A DNA stretch of 64,000 nt from Gymnodinialimonas ceratoperidinii (GTDB lineage: Bacteria; Pseudomonadota; Alphaproteobacteria; Rhodobacterales; Rhodobacteraceae), in contig NZ_CP079194.1 of NCBI RefSeq assembly GCF_019297855.1, positions 1,785,501-1,849,500 of the forward strand, read 5' to 3'. Of this stretch, positions 8,523-17,725 are shown piece by piece. The translations under genes were made by a program, and so were the position numbers. The first letter of the stretch is position 1. Every line of letters starts with the position of its first letter. Below the pieces are notes generated by a model. The model was not told the DNA's origin and made no database searches. It saw only the letters and a list, made by a program, of their open reading frames with translations.

Positions 8523-10280
8523 TCAGTTCCAGCAGCTGACCCGCACCGTCATGTCGGCGGCTTCGCGGCTCAGGTTTTCGCGGTTCAGCGCGCCCACGGG
8601 TTGCGCCTGCGTGACCGACACACCCGCGTCCGCCAGAACGCCGATCAGCTGGTCAGCGCGCAGCGCCATGGTGACGTCCGAGGGCAGGGCGCGGTTGCCG
8701 ATGGTGCCCGGCAGAACCATCCCGATCACGTTGCCCGAGAGGTCGAGGACAGGGCCGCCGGCCTCGGTGTCGGCAGTCTCGACCGCGAGGCGCTGCATCG
8801 TCTCTTCACCGTTCATGCCGCGCAAGTCTTCCAGCGAGCCGAAGGTCGTGGAGGCCGAGGAAAGCGCCCCACCGAAGGGATAGCCCGCCACGGCGATCTC
8901 GGAGCGCAGGCGCGCCGGATCACTTGCCAACTGCGCAAAACCCAGGGGCGCGAGCTGCTGGTTCGGGCTCAACACGACGATGCCGAGAGTGTCATCGCGG
9001 TAAGCGACCGAGGCTTCATAGGCGTTGTCGATCAGGATCTGGCCGCATTGCCCGGCGACTTCCGTGGTCGTCAGGACCGTGCCGCGTGCATCGATGTAGA
9101 AACCGGTCCGCACGACGTCGGGGCGGCGCACCGTGAGGCCCGAGACCATGTCGACGCTTTCGTCCAGACCCTCAGGCACGGCGGCAGGGTCAAGCGTGCC
9201 ATCCACGGCCCGGAAGCTTTCCTGCATCATCGGAAGGACGCGGGCGACCTGCTCGTCGGCGGAAGGCTCCCAGATCAGGGTGAAGCCCTTGACGGCCCCG
9301 CCCACGAGACGCGCCTCGGTGTGAGAGCGCAGCTCGGACGACTGGCCGGTAAGTGTGAAGCTGTCGGCGCCGCGCTCGCGCTCGCCCTCGAGCGGGACGA
9401 TCTCCAGCGTCTGCATGATCTCGTAGAGACCGAAGAGCGTCGCGCGGTCACCGGGCTGGCTGATCAGCATCACCCGCACGCCGCTGTCGTTGATTTCCTC
9501 GTATTGCGCGAAGGGGAAGTTGTAGCTGTCGAATTCCACCATCGCCATCGGCAGGTCGATCTGCACGCCGGCGCGCTGATCCAGCACGTTGCGCATGCCG
9601 AGCGCAGCGAGTTCGCTCTGGTACTCGTCCAACAATTGCGCACGCTGACGGGTGGTAAGGATGCCCGACGGCTCCATCCCGCGCGATTCCTGATAGGCCT
9701 GCATCGAGCCACGGGTGCCGGGACCGAACGCGCCGTCAATGCGGCCGTTGTAGAAGCCGAACCACTGCAGGGCGATCTGCAACTCGTCGCGCTGCTCGCG
9801 GGTCAGGAGGGCTTCGGACTGGCGTGCCTGCTGCGGGGTCTCGTCCAGCGGCGCGGTCTCGACCGGCTCTGCAACTTCTTCCGCAGCTTCAGCATCTGCG
9901 TCGGTATCCGCATCGGTCGCGTCGGTGGGCTCGTCCAGAGCGCCTGCGGCAACGGGGAAGAATTGCGTGGCGTAGAGGCCGCCGTCCTCAAGATAGCTGT
10001 CGCGCGGAATCAGGCCCTGGCCCAGAAGGCGTTGCAAGACAAGCTGGCCGGTCTCAGGGTCGAAGGGGCCAAGCGAAACGGCATAGAGGCCCGTGGTTGC
10101 GCGGAAGCCGTTCACGTTGTCGACCAGCTGCGAATAGGCGCGCACGCGCTGCTCGGCGGTGGCAAGGTTCGGATGAGCTTCGATCTGGACCCAGACCTGG
10201 TTTTGCGCCTGAGCGGTGCTCACAAACCCGAAAACAACAAAAGTCAGGGCGAGGAGCCCCTGCAAAAAACGCGTCGCCAT
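8523..10280 (-). CDS. Secreted SPOR-like/peptidoglycan-binding protein with a degenerate trypsin-like domain
   Basis: The 585-residue precursor has a signal peptide ending STAQAQ near residue 26. A SPOR-like region follows (about 27-110, with VWVQIEAHPNLATAEQRV and LYAVSLGPF), then an acidic Ala/Asp/Thr linker, a peptidoglycan-binding type 1 domain (about 158-218, LQWFGFYNGRIDGAFGPGTR), a middle region, and a trypsin-like fold at about 375-545. The protease triad is broken: where HtrA-like proteins have NHVV the sequence reads TTTEVAG, and where GNSGGP is expected it reads TEAGGP, so both His and Ser are missing. It is probably a periplasmic wall-associated binding or scaffold protein. It is divergent from glyQ across 249 bp. 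Confidence 0.8.
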   Translation of the reverse strand: MATRFLQGLLALTFVVFGFVSTAQAQNQVWVQIEAHPNLATAEQRVRAYSQLVDNVNGFRATTGLYAVSLGPFDPETGQLVLQRLLGQGLIPRDSYLEDGGLYATQFFPVAAGALDEPTDATDADTDADAEAAEEVAEPVETAPLDETPQQARQSEALLTREQRDELQIALQWFGFYNGRIDGAFGPGTRGSMQAYQESRGMEPSGILTTRQRAQLLDEYQSELAALGMRNVLDQRAGVQIDLPMAMVEFDSYNFPFAQYEEINDSGVRVMLISQPGDRATLFGLYEIMQTLEIVPLEGERERGADSFTLTGQSSELRSHTEARLVGGAVKGFTLIWEPSADEQVARVLPMMQESFRAVDGTLDPAAVPEGLDESVDMVSGLTVRRPDVVRTGFYIDARGTVLTTTEVAGQCGQILIDNAYEASVAYRDDTLGIVVLSPNQQLAPLGFAQLASDPARLRSEIAVAGYPFGGALSSASTTFGSLEDLRGMNGEETMQRLAVETADTEAGGPVLDLSGNVIGMVLPGTIGNRALPSDVTMALRADQLIGVLADAGVSVTQAQPVGALNRENLSREAADMTVRVSCWN

Positions 10281-10465
10281 GATTAATACGGTACCCTGTC
10301 TGTCATGCTGGAACGCAAGACCATTGCCGGCCCGCGCAATTTGATCGTGAACTTACGACCGCTTTGGCGGGATTGCACCCCGTTTTGCAATAGGTTTCCG
10401 CAAGTGTGTCTGGCAGCGTGACCCATATGCGCCACGCTGCGCGGCAGGACAGGGGGCGCGCTTTG

Positions 10466-10494
10466 TTGACCACGGCCCGCGCCCCGTCTAGTCA
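10466..10494 (+). promoter_or_regulatory. Candidate sigma-70-type promoter of glyQ
   Basis: TTGACC (10466-10471) and TAGTCA (10489-10494) are 17 bp apart, 36 bases before the glyQ ATG. The -35 box is good and the -10 box is weak, a common situation in alphaproteobacteria. Confidence 0.4.
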
Positions 10495-10529
10495 TCGCGC
10501 CAAACCCGCTATTCCGGAGCCGATCACCG

Positions 10530-11477
10530 ATGACCGAGGCCAGCACTCCACGTTCGTTTCAAGAGATCATCCTGCGCCTGCAGGCCTATTGGGCGGCGAA
10601 GGGCTGCGCGATCATGCAGCCCTATGACATGGAAGTGGGCGCGGGCACCTTCCATCCGGCCACCACGCTGCGCTCTCTGGGCGACCGGGCATGGACGGCG
10701 GCCTACGTGCAGCCTTCGCGCCGCCCGACCGACGGGCGCTATGGCGAGAACCCGAACCGCTTGCAGCATTATTACCAGTATCAGGTGATCATCAAACCAA
10801 GCCCGCCCGACCTGCAGGACCTCTACCTCGGGTCCCTGCGCGCCATCGGGATCGACACCGACCTGCACGACATCCGCTTCGTGGAGGATGACTGGGAAAG
10901 CCCGACCCTCGGGGCCTGGGGCCTGGGGTGGGAGGTCTGGTGCGACGGGATGGAAGTCTCGCAGTTCACCTATTTCCAGCAGGTCGGCGGGCACGATTGC
11001 CACCCGGTCTCGGGCGAGTTGACCTACGGGTTGGAGCGACTGGCGATCTATATTCTCGGCATCGATCACGTCATGGACATGCCCTACAACGATCCCGATG
11101 CGCCGATCCCGCTGACCTATGGGGACGTGTTCCGCCAGACGGAAGAGGAATACTCGCGCCACAACTTCGATGCCGCCACCACCGAGACGCTACTGCGCCA
11201 TTTCGAGGATGCCGAGGCCGAGTGTCAGCAACTGCTGTCCCACGAGGCGATCGATCCCAAGACCGGCAAACACATCATCATGGTCCACCCCGCCTATGAT
11301 CAGGCTATCAAGGCCAGCCACATGTTCAACCTGCTCGATGCGCGGGGCGTGATCTCGGTGACCGAGCGTCAGGCTTACATCGGCCGGGTCCGCGCGCTGA
11401 CCAAGATGTGCGCCGATGCCTTCGTGCAGACCGCCGCCGGTGGCGCGGATGTTGCGGACGGGGCGCAGGTCGCGTGA
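10530..11477 (+). CDS. glyQ: Glycine-tRNA ligase alpha subunit
   Basis: GlyQ carries the class II aminoacylation site of the bacterial alpha2-beta2 glycyl-tRNA synthetase. The 315-residue length is normal. Family-specific stretches include [40 protein letters not shown] (class II motif 2 region) and [14 protein letters not shown]. The final 12 or so residues ([14 protein letters not shown]) are an Ala/Gly/Asp tail. It begins an operon in which a small membrane-protein gene overlaps its stop by GTGA, followed by glyS. Confidence 0.97.
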   Translation: MTEASTPRSFQEIILRLQAYWAAKGCAIMQPYDMEVGAGTFHPATTLRSLGDRAWTAAYVQPSRRPTDGRYGENPNRLQHYYQYQVIIKPSPPDLQDLYLGSLRAIGIDTDLHDIRFVEDDWESPTLGAWGLGWEVWCDGMEVSQFTYFQQVGGHDCHPVSGELTYGLERLAIYILGIDHVMDMPYNDPDAPIPLTYGDVFRQTEEEYSRHNFDAATTETLLRHFEDAEAECQQLLSHEAIDPKTGKHIIMVHPAYDQAIKASHMFNLLDARGVISVTERQAYIGRVRALTKMCADAFVQTAAGGADVADGAQVA

Positions 11478-11929
11478 CCTCGGGACGCATCATCGTGGTG
11501 GTGATCGTGCTGTCCACGATCATCTTCGGTCTCGGGCTGTGGTACACCAACACGCGCGCCTATTACGCGCCGGTGGAGGATCTCGTGCTGACCGTCCAGA
11601 CCGAGGACGGTACGCTCGTCCCGCTCGACGTCAGCAACGCCGAGGCGATCGACGCGGCGACCTCTCCGCTGCGGTTCCGCGCCTGCTTCACGCTCGATGA
11701 TCCCGCGCCGCTCGTCGACGCCATGCCATATGAAGACCCCACGCCCCTGATCCCGCCCGCGTGGTTCGACTGCTTTGACGCCACCGCCCTCGGCGAAGCC
11801 TTGGAGGCGGGCACGGCGCAAGCCTACCTCGGCGCATTCGACACCGCCCGCGGCGTGGATCTGGTTGTCGCGACGTTTCCCGACGGGCGCGGCTACGCTT
11901 GGACCCAACTCAACGGCACGCTTGAATAA
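11474..11929 (+). CDS. DUF6446-like membrane-anchored protein between glyQ and glyS
   Basis: This 151-residue protein starts at a GTG overlapping the glyQ stop (GTGA), which implies coupled translation. An N-terminal membrane anchor ([20 protein letters not shown]) is followed by a soluble, probably periplasmic domain with two cysteines in FRACFTL and WFDCFDA. A similar gene is, to my knowledge, usual at this place in Rhodobacteraceae and belongs to an uncharacterised family (I recall it as DUF6446). Its function and any link to glycyl-tRNA synthetase are unknown. Confidence 0.8.
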   Translation: MTSGRIIVVVIVLSTIIFGLGLWYTNTRAYYAPVEDLVLTVQTEDGTLVPLDVSNAEAIDAATSPLRFRACFTLDDPAPLVDAMPYEDPTPLIPPAWFDCFDATALGEALEAGTAQAYLGAFDTARGVDLVVATFPDGRGYAWTQLNGTLE

Positions 11930-11991
11930 CGCCGCCATTTCAAACCTTTACCCGCGCCGCTGCGCGCCAGACGATCAATAGGACGCTCCAA

Positions 11992-14091
11992 ATGCCCGAC
12001 CTTCTGCTGGAACTCTTCTCCGAGGAAATCCCCGCCCGGATGCAGGCGCGCGCGAGCGCGGACCTCAAGCGGATGGTGACCGACGGGCTGGTCGAGGCCG
12101 GGCTGACCTACGCCTCTGCCGGCACCTTCGTCACGCCGCGCCGGTTGGTGCTGACGGTGGAGGGGCTGACAGATGCCTCGCCGACAACCTCGGAAGAACG
12201 CCGCGGCCCCAAGGTGGGCGCGCCGGATAAGGCGCTGGAGGGCTTCCTGCGCGGGGCAGGGGTGAGCCGCGATGCGCTTGAGGAGCGTGAGGAGAAGAAG
12301 GGCACCTTTTACTACGCCAAGGTCACGACCGAGGGGCGCGAGGCGAAAGACATCATCGCCGAGCTGATCCCGCAAGTGATCCGTACTTTCCCCTGGCCGA
12401 AGTCCATGCGGTGGGGCTCGGGCAGCCTGAAATGGGTCCGCCCGCTGCAATCCATTCTCTGCATTCTGACCCGCGAGGACGGCTCGGAAGTCGTCAATTT
12501 CGACGTCGACGGCATCGAGGCCGGCAACACGACCGAAGGCCACCGCTTCATGGCGCCGGGCCGCTTCGCCGTCTCCTCCTTCGAGGATTATTCCGCCAAG
12601 CTGCGCAAGGCCCATGTGGTCCTCTCGGCGCAGGACCGGGCCGATGCGATCTGGCATGACGCCACCAACATGGCCTTCGCGGCCGGGCTGGAAGTCGTGG
12701 AAGACGCGGGCCTGCTGGCCGAGGTCGCGGGCCTCGTGGAATGGCCCGTCGTGCTGATGGGAGAGATCGCCGAGGACTTCATGGGGCTGCCCGCCGAAGT
12801 GCTGCAAACCTCCATGCGCGAGCACCAGAAGTTCTTCTCCGTCCGCAACCCCGCGACGGGGCGGATCGAGCGTTTCATCACCGTCGCCAACCGCGCCACG
12901 GCCGATGACGGTGCCACGATCATCGCGGGTAATTCCAAGGTTCTCTTCGCGCGCCTCGCCGACGGTAAATTCTTCTGGGACAACGATTTGGCCGTGGCCC
13001 GTGACGGCATGACCGCTTGGCGCGAGAGCCTGAAGAACGTCACCTTCGAGCGCCGCCTCGGCAGCCAATCCGAGCGGGTGGAGCGCATCGCGGCACTGGC
13101 CCGCGAAATCGCACCGCTGGTCGATGCAGACCCCACCGCCGCCGAGACCGCCGCGCGGATCGCCAAGGCCGACCTCAGCTCGGAAATGGTCTACGAGTTT
13201 CCTGAACTGCAGGGCACCATGGGCAAGTATTACGCGCTGGAAGCGGGCCTCGACCCGGCCATTGCTGCCGTGGCGGAAGAGCATTACGCCCCCCTCGGCC
13301 CCACCGACGACGTGCCGACCGCTCCCCTGTCGGTCGCCGTTGCGCTCGCCGACAAGCTGGACCTGCTGACGGGCTTCTGGGCCATCGACGAGAAACCCAC
13401 CGGCTCGAAAGACCCCTTCGCGCTGCGTCGCGCGGCCCTGGGCGTGATCCGCATCGTTCTGGATGGCGGGCTGCGCCTCTCGTTGAGGCCACTTGTCACC
13501 CATCAACTGGCGCTGCACGGGCTGACCGCAGAGGGTGAGGACGCCGGCAAGGTAACGGCGCTTGCCCACGACCTCCTCTCCTTCTTCCACGACCGCCTGA
13601 AGGTTCACCTGAAGGCCGAAAACATCCGCCATGACGTCATCGACGCGGCGCTCTCGATGGAGCCTGTCGACGACATCGCCCTCGTCGTGGCCCGCGCCCG
13701 CGCGTTGCAGGCTTTCCTCGACACCGGCGATGGCGAAAACCTGATCCAGGGGTATAAGCGCTCCGCCAACATCCTCGCACAGGCCGAGGAGAAGGATGGC
13801 GTGGAGTATCGGTTCGGCGCGGACGTCAAATATGCCGAGTCGGCGGAGGAGAAGGCCCTCTTCGCCGCCTTGGCCACCGCGCGCGAGGCCATCGTGCCTG
13901 CTGTGAAGGATGAGCGGTTCGAGGAAGCAATGGGCGAAATGGCCAAGCTGCGCGCGCCGATCGACGCGTTCTTCGAGGCGGTTCAGGTCAATGCCGACAG
14001 CGATATCATCCGCCGCAACCGGTTGAACTTGCTGCACGATATCACCCAGATCTGCGGCGCGGTCGCCGACCTGTCCCGGATCGAGGGCTGA
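11992..14091 (+). CDS. glyS: Glycine-tRNA ligase beta subunit
   Basis: GlyS provides tRNA-binding and editing-like modules of the tetrameric glycyl-tRNA synthetase. The protein has 699 residues and begins MPDLLLELFSEEIPARMQ, the standard GlyS start. Other typical stretches are SMRWGSGSLKWVRPL, EVLQTSMREHQKFF, ARLADGKFFWDNDL, and near the C-terminus FFEAVQVNADSD and NRLNLLHDI of the anticodon-binding-like domain. It lies 62 bp after the small membrane gene in the glyQ operon, and a PPDK-like gene follows 121 bp later. Confidence 0.97.
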   Translation: MPDLLLELFSEEIPARMQARASADLKRMVTDGLVEAGLTYASAGTFVTPRRLVLTVEGLTDASPTTSEERRGPKVGAPDKALEGFLRGAGVSRDALEEREEKKGTFYYAKVTTEGREAKDIIAELIPQVIRTFPWPKSMRWGSGSLKWVRPLQSILCILTREDGSEVVNFDVDGIEAGNTTEGHRFMAPGRFAVSSFEDYSAKLRKAHVVLSAQDRADAIWHDATNMAFAAGLEVVEDAGLLAEVAGLVEWPVVLMGEIAEDFMGLPAEVLQTSMREHQKFFSVRNPATGRIERFITVANRATADDGATIIAGNSKVLFARLADGKFFWDNDLAVARDGMTAWRESLKNVTFERRLGSQSERVERIAALAREIAPLVDADPTAAETAARIAKADLSSEMVYEFPELQGTMGKYYALEAGLDPAIAAVAEEHYAPLGPTDDVPTAPLSVAVALADKLDLLTGFWAIDEKPTGSKDPFALRRAALGVIRIVLDGGLRLSLRPLVTHQLALHGLTAEGEDAGKVTALAHDLLSFFHDRLKVHLKAENIRHDVIDAALSMEPVDDIALVVARARALQAFLDTGDGENLIQGYKRSANILAQAEEKDGVEYRFGADVKYAESAEEKALFAALATAREAIVPAVKDERFEEAMGEMAKLRAPIDAFFEAVQVNADSDIIRRNRLNLLHDITQICGAVADLSRIEG

Positions 14092-14212
14092 GAGGCCGCA
14101 TACGCCGCAGCGCAGCAACATTTCGTGTAAATCTGTCACAAACCTGTCCGGTTAACTGGACAGTCATGGCTCGGGCTGTATCCTTCGCGCAACTGAACCC
14201 GGAGGCGAGCCT

Positions 14213-16750
14213 ATGCTCACCACGCCTGACTTTGCCGAGATCACCCCGACAGCCGCCATCCGCAAGGACCGGCACGGGAACCGTGCAAAATGTCTGCAGC
14301 GGCTGGTGCGGCTCGATATGCCGGTGCCGCCGACGGTGGCGCTCAGCTTCGACACAGTGCGCGCGATTGCCGATGGGCGGATGCCGGATCTGGAGGCGCT
14401 TGTCGGGCTGTTCGGCCCCGGCGCGCTGCTCTCCGTGCGCTCCTCGTCCGAGACACCTGACTGGGGCGGGCCCGGCACGATCCTGAACGTCGGCATGTGC
14501 GACGCGACCGCCGATGCGCTGGCCGAGACCCATGGCCCCGACGTGGCGGGCGCCGTCTATACACGCTTCATTCGCTCCTACGCGGTCCATGTGCACCGGC
14601 TGGATGCGGACGATTTTGAGGGCCCCATCACCCCCCGTCTGGCGAAAGCCGCTTATGAAGCCGAGATGGAAGAGCCCTTTCCGCAAGACCCCACCGTGCA
14701 ATTGGCCGAGGTCCTGCGCTCCATGGCGCGGGCTTGGGAAGGCACGACGGCGCGGCTCTTGCGGCAGGCCCAAGGTGCGCCGGCGGATGCGGGTCTGGGC
14801 CTCGTAGTACAAAAGATGGCGCTTGGCCCGGCGCAGGGCATATCCGGTGCTGGCGTCGTGCAGTTCATCAGCTCCGACACCGGCGAGCCGCAGATCACCG
14901 GGCGCTATCTGCCGCGTGGTCAGGGGCGGCAGGCGCTGACGGAAGGAGCCGCGCAATTCATCGAAAGCGATCCCCGCGGCCCGGCGCTGGAAGATGTCGC
15001 GCCCGAGCAGGTTCAGGCACTCCGCGACGCCCACGGGCTGATGCGCAAGCGCCTGCGCGAAGAAATGCAGATCGAGTTCACGCTGATGGATGGTGAGCTG
15101 TCGATCCTTGATGCCGTGCGCACCCCGCGTTCCGCCCGCGCCGAAGTCGCGGTAGCCGTGGCGCTGGCCGAAAGCAAGGTGATCCCGCGGGAGGAGGCGT
15201 TGAACCGCATCCCGCCCTATACGCTCAACGGGCTCTTGCACCGGCAGGTCAAGGCAGGCGCCGACCGCGACGTTCTGACCACGGGCATTCCGGCCGCGCC
15301 GGGTGCGGCCACCGGCAAGATCGTGTTCTCCACCACGGCCGCCACCGCCTCTGCCGCGCGCGGAGAGCCCTGTATCCTCGTGCGTCGGGAAACCTCGCCC
15401 GAGGATATTCGAGGGATGCACGCGGCGCAGGCGATCCTGACGGAACGGGGCGGCGTGACCTCCCACGCCGCCGTGATCGCGCGCGGTCTGGGCCTGCCTT
15501 GCGTGGCAGGCGCGACAAGCCTGCAGCTGGACCCCCGCAAGAAGACCATTACGGTGCCGGGCCGCAGGGTGTTCCACGAGGGGGACATCATCACGCTGGA
15601 CGGCTCCTCCGGCGAGGTTCTGGTCGGCGCGGCCGAGATGATCGAACCGGCCCTCGGCGGCGCTTTCGCCAAGCTGATGGAATGGGCCGATGATGCGCGC
15701 GATATCGGTATCCGGGTGAACGCCGATACGCCCGAGGACGCTGCGATGGCGCAGCGCTTCGGGGTTGACGGCATCGGCCTCTGCCGGACTGAGCACATGT
15801 TCTTCGACGCCATCCGCATGACCGTGATGCGCGAGATGATCTTTGCCGAGAACGCGCAGGACCGGGCAGCGTCGCTCGACCGCCTCCTGCCGATGCAGCG
15901 CGAAGATTTCATCAAGCTGTTCGAGTTGATGAAGGGCCAACCGGTCACCATCCGGTTATTCGACCCGCCCCTGCACGAATTCCTCCCCCGCGATCGGGAG
16001 GGGATCCGGGCCCTCGCCGAAGCGCTGGATCTGCCCGTCAGCCGCGTGGCGCAGCGAATCGAGGCATTGCAGGAATTCAACCCGATGCTCGGGATGCGCG
16101 GCGTGAGGCTCGGCATTACCGTGCCGGAAATCTACGAAATGCAGGCCCGCGCGATCTTCGAGGCGACCGTGGCATCGTCCGAGAAAGGCGCGGCCATCGT
16201 GCCCGAGATCATGATCCCGCTGGTCACCGCGTGTCGTGAAGTCGAGATCGTGAAATCGGCCATCGACGGCATCGCAGCCGAAGTGCGCACCAAGTCCGGG
16301 GTGGATTTTACCTACCGCCTGGGCGTCATGGTCGAGACCCCGAGGGCCGCTCTGCGTGCCGGTGAGATCGCCGAGCATTCAGCGTTTTTGTCCTTTGGCA
16401 CCAACGACTTGACCCAGATGACCTACGGTCTCAGCCGCGATGATGCCGGGCGTTTCATGTCGGCTTATGTGCAGCAGGGTGTCTTCTCGGAGGACCCGTT
16501 CCGCCAGCTTGACGTCGATGGCGTGGGAGAGCTGGTTCTGCTCGGCGCCGAAAGAGGGCGCGCCGCGCGACCCGAGCTGACCCTCGCCCTGTGTGGAGAA
16601 CACGGGGGCCACCCGGAGTCGGTCGACTTCTCGCGCCGTGCGGGCTTCGACTATGTCTCCTGCTCGCCGTACCGCGTGCCGGTCGCGAAGCTGGCGGCTG
16701 CGCAATTTGCCATTCGTGACAAAGGCTTGGCTCTCGACGTTAAAGTTTAG
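14213..16750 (+). CDS. Pyruvate, phosphate dikinase-like PEP-utilising enzyme
   Basis: The 845-residue protein has the PPDK plan: N-terminal nucleotide-binding domain, a phosphohistidine domain with GGVTSHAAVIARG (His about 418), and a C-terminal TIM barrel with IMIPLV, FGTNDLTQMT and CGEHGG (Cys about 794). PPDK interconverts PEP, AMP and PPi with pyruvate, ATP and Pi. The usual N-terminal glycine-rich loop GGKGANL is replaced by KDRHGNRAKCL, although SVRSSS is kept, so nucleotide use may differ from classical PPDK. GGAGG sits 7 bases before the ATG. Its place after glyS suggests co-transcription. Confidence 0.85.
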   Translation: MLTTPDFAEITPTAAIRKDRHGNRAKCLQRLVRLDMPVPPTVALSFDTVRAIADGRMPDLEALVGLFGPGALLSVRSSSETPDWGGPGTILNVGMCDATADALAETHGPDVAGAVYTRFIRSYAVHVHRLDADDFEGPITPRLAKAAYEAEMEEPFPQDPTVQLAEVLRSMARAWEGTTARLLRQAQGAPADAGLGLVVQKMALGPAQGISGAGVVQFISSDTGEPQITGRYLPRGQGRQALTEGAAQFIESDPRGPALEDVAPEQVQALRDAHGLMRKRLREEMQIEFTLMDGELSILDAVRTPRSARAEVAVAVALAESKVIPREEALNRIPPYTLNGLLHRQVKAGADRDVLTTGIPAAPGAATGKIVFSTTAATASAARGEPCILVRRETSPEDIRGMHAAQAILTERGGVTSHAAVIARGLGLPCVAGATSLQLDPRKKTITVPGRRVFHEGDIITLDGSSGEVLVGAAEMIEPALGGAFAKLMEWADDARDIGIRVNADTPEDAAMAQRFGVDGIGLCRTEHMFFDAIRMTVMREMIFAENAQDRAASLDRLLPMQREDFIKLFELMKGQPVTIRLFDPPLHEFLPRDREGIRALAEALDLPVSRVAQRIEALQEFNPMLGMRGVRLGITVPEIYEMQARAIFEATVASSEKGAAIVPEIMIPLVTACREVEIVKSAIDGIAAEVRTKSGVDFTYRLGVMVETPRAALRAGEIAEHSAFLSFGTNDLTQMTYGLSRDDAGRFMSAYVQQGVFSEDPFRQLDVDGVGELVLLGAERGRAARPELTLALCGEHGGHPESVDFSRRAGFDYVSCSPYRVPVAKLAAAQFAIRDKGLALDVKV

Positions 16751-16760
16751 CTTTAACGTC
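16736..16760. repeat. Inverted repeat spanning the PPDK-like stop codon
   Basis: GACGTTAAAG (16736-16745) and CTTTAACGTC (16751-16760) form a perfect 10-bp stem whose loop (TTTAG) contains the TAG stop codon. No U-tract follows. It may act as a weak terminator or 3'-end stabiliser. Confidence 0.6.
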
Positions 16761-16911
16761 AGACGCTATATCTAGGGGGTCCGAAACCGTGTTCCGCTGG
16801 AATTAGGGTCAATTTTGCTTCTTTGTTAATCTGAGTTAACTACGCCCGCGAAATGGATGGTCAGGACCCGCGACAGAATGGGACCGGCCAATTCCCTGGA
16901 AGGGTAAGATT

Positions 16912-17598
16912 ATGACGGTACGGTTTTTGTCCGCGCTCGGCGCGGGCATTTTGGCGTTGTGCGCCGGCACGGGCGCGGGCGCACAGAACCTCTCGGAAAC
17001 GGACGTGACATTGGGCACCTCGGCAGCCGATCAAGGGCTTTCGGGAGTTCTGGATCAGCTGATGGGGATGGAGGCGGCATCGCTGTCCGCCCTGAACGCC
17101 AGCCGCCTGCGCCAGATCGGCTCTGCCTACGAGGGCGAGGGCGCACAGGATGACAGCCGCATCATGGAAGCGGCCGAGCTGGACGCCCTGCGAGCGCCTG
17201 AAGGTGACGCGGAATGGCAGTGCCTGACCCAAGCGCTCTATTTCGAGGCGCGCGGCGAGCCGATCATCGGCCAATATGCCGTGGCCGAAGTGATCCTGAA
17301 CCGCGTCGACGCGGCGAACTATCCCGACACGATCTGCGGCGTGATCACGCAAGGCACGGGCCGCCGTTTCGCGTGCCAGTTCACCTACACCTGCGACGGG
17401 CTCTCGGACGAGATGACGGAGACGGCCGCGATGCACCGCCTCGGCCATATCGCACGCATCATGATGGACGGCGCCCCCCGCGATCTGACCGAGGGCGCGA
17501 CCCACTACCATGCCGATTGGGTCAGCCCCCGTTGGGCGCGGGTCTATCCGCAGACCGCCTCGATCGGCATTCACCAGTTCTACCGCCAACAGTACTGA
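16912..17598 (+). CDS. Secreted SleB-like cell wall hydrolase
   Basis: The 228-residue precursor has a signal peptide ([20 protein letters not shown] then GAGAQN). Its C-terminal half carries the SleB-type hydrolase (Hydrolase_2) signature: [14 protein letters not shown] (the Glu is the expected catalytic acid), [19 protein letters not shown] and CQFTYTCDG. Such enzymes cleave peptidoglycan glycan strands in the periplasm. AAGGG lies 8 bases before the ATG. The gene is preceded by an AT-rich stretch (16770-16850) that probably holds its promoter. Confidence 0.9.
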   Translation: MTVRFLSALGAGILALCAGTGAGAQNLSETDVTLGTSAADQGLSGVLDQLMGMEAASLSALNASRLRQIGSAYEGEGAQDDSRIMEAAELDALRAPEGDAEWQCLTQALYFEARGEPIIGQYAVAEVILNRVDAANYPDTICGVITQGTGRRFACQFTYTCDGLSDEMTETAAMHRLGHIARIMMDGAPRDLTEGATHYHADWVSPRWARVYPQTASIGIHQFYRQQY

Positions 17599-17653
17599 GC
17601 GTCCCTCGGACCGGTCGATCCTTGGGGTCGGCGGGTCGGGTTTGGACGGGTCA

Positions 17654-17679
17654 ACGCCGCAAGCTGGCCCTTGCGGCGT
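17654..17679 (+). terminator. Hairpin between the wall hydrolase gene and folB
   Basis: ACGCCGCAAG (17654-17663) pairs perfectly with CTTGCGGCGT (17670-17679) around a six-base loop, 56 bases after the hydrolase stop. Only a weak GT-rich run follows, so termination may be partial. Confidence 0.45.
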
Positions 17680-17725
17680 GGTCTTGGCGTGTTAGACGAC
17701 CTCATCCCAACTCGAGGCCACGCGC

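Noticed and set aside
8367..10286. 639-codon frame antisense to the SPOR/PG-binding gene
   Set aside because: The minus-strand protein has a signal peptide and recognisable domains; the antisense reading has none.
11893..14139. 748-codon frame antisense to glyS
   Set aside because: GlyS is unmistakable on the plus strand; the antisense frame is compositional.
14042..15940. 632-codon frame antisense to the PPDK-like gene
   Set aside because: No domain is seen, and the plus-strand gene has intact catalytic motifs.
16826..16840. CtrA-like site TTAA-N6-TTAAC upstream of the wall hydrolase gene
   Set aside because: The known CtrA motif needs a seven-base spacer; six bases is off consensus, and one AT-rich match in a spacer is weak evidence.
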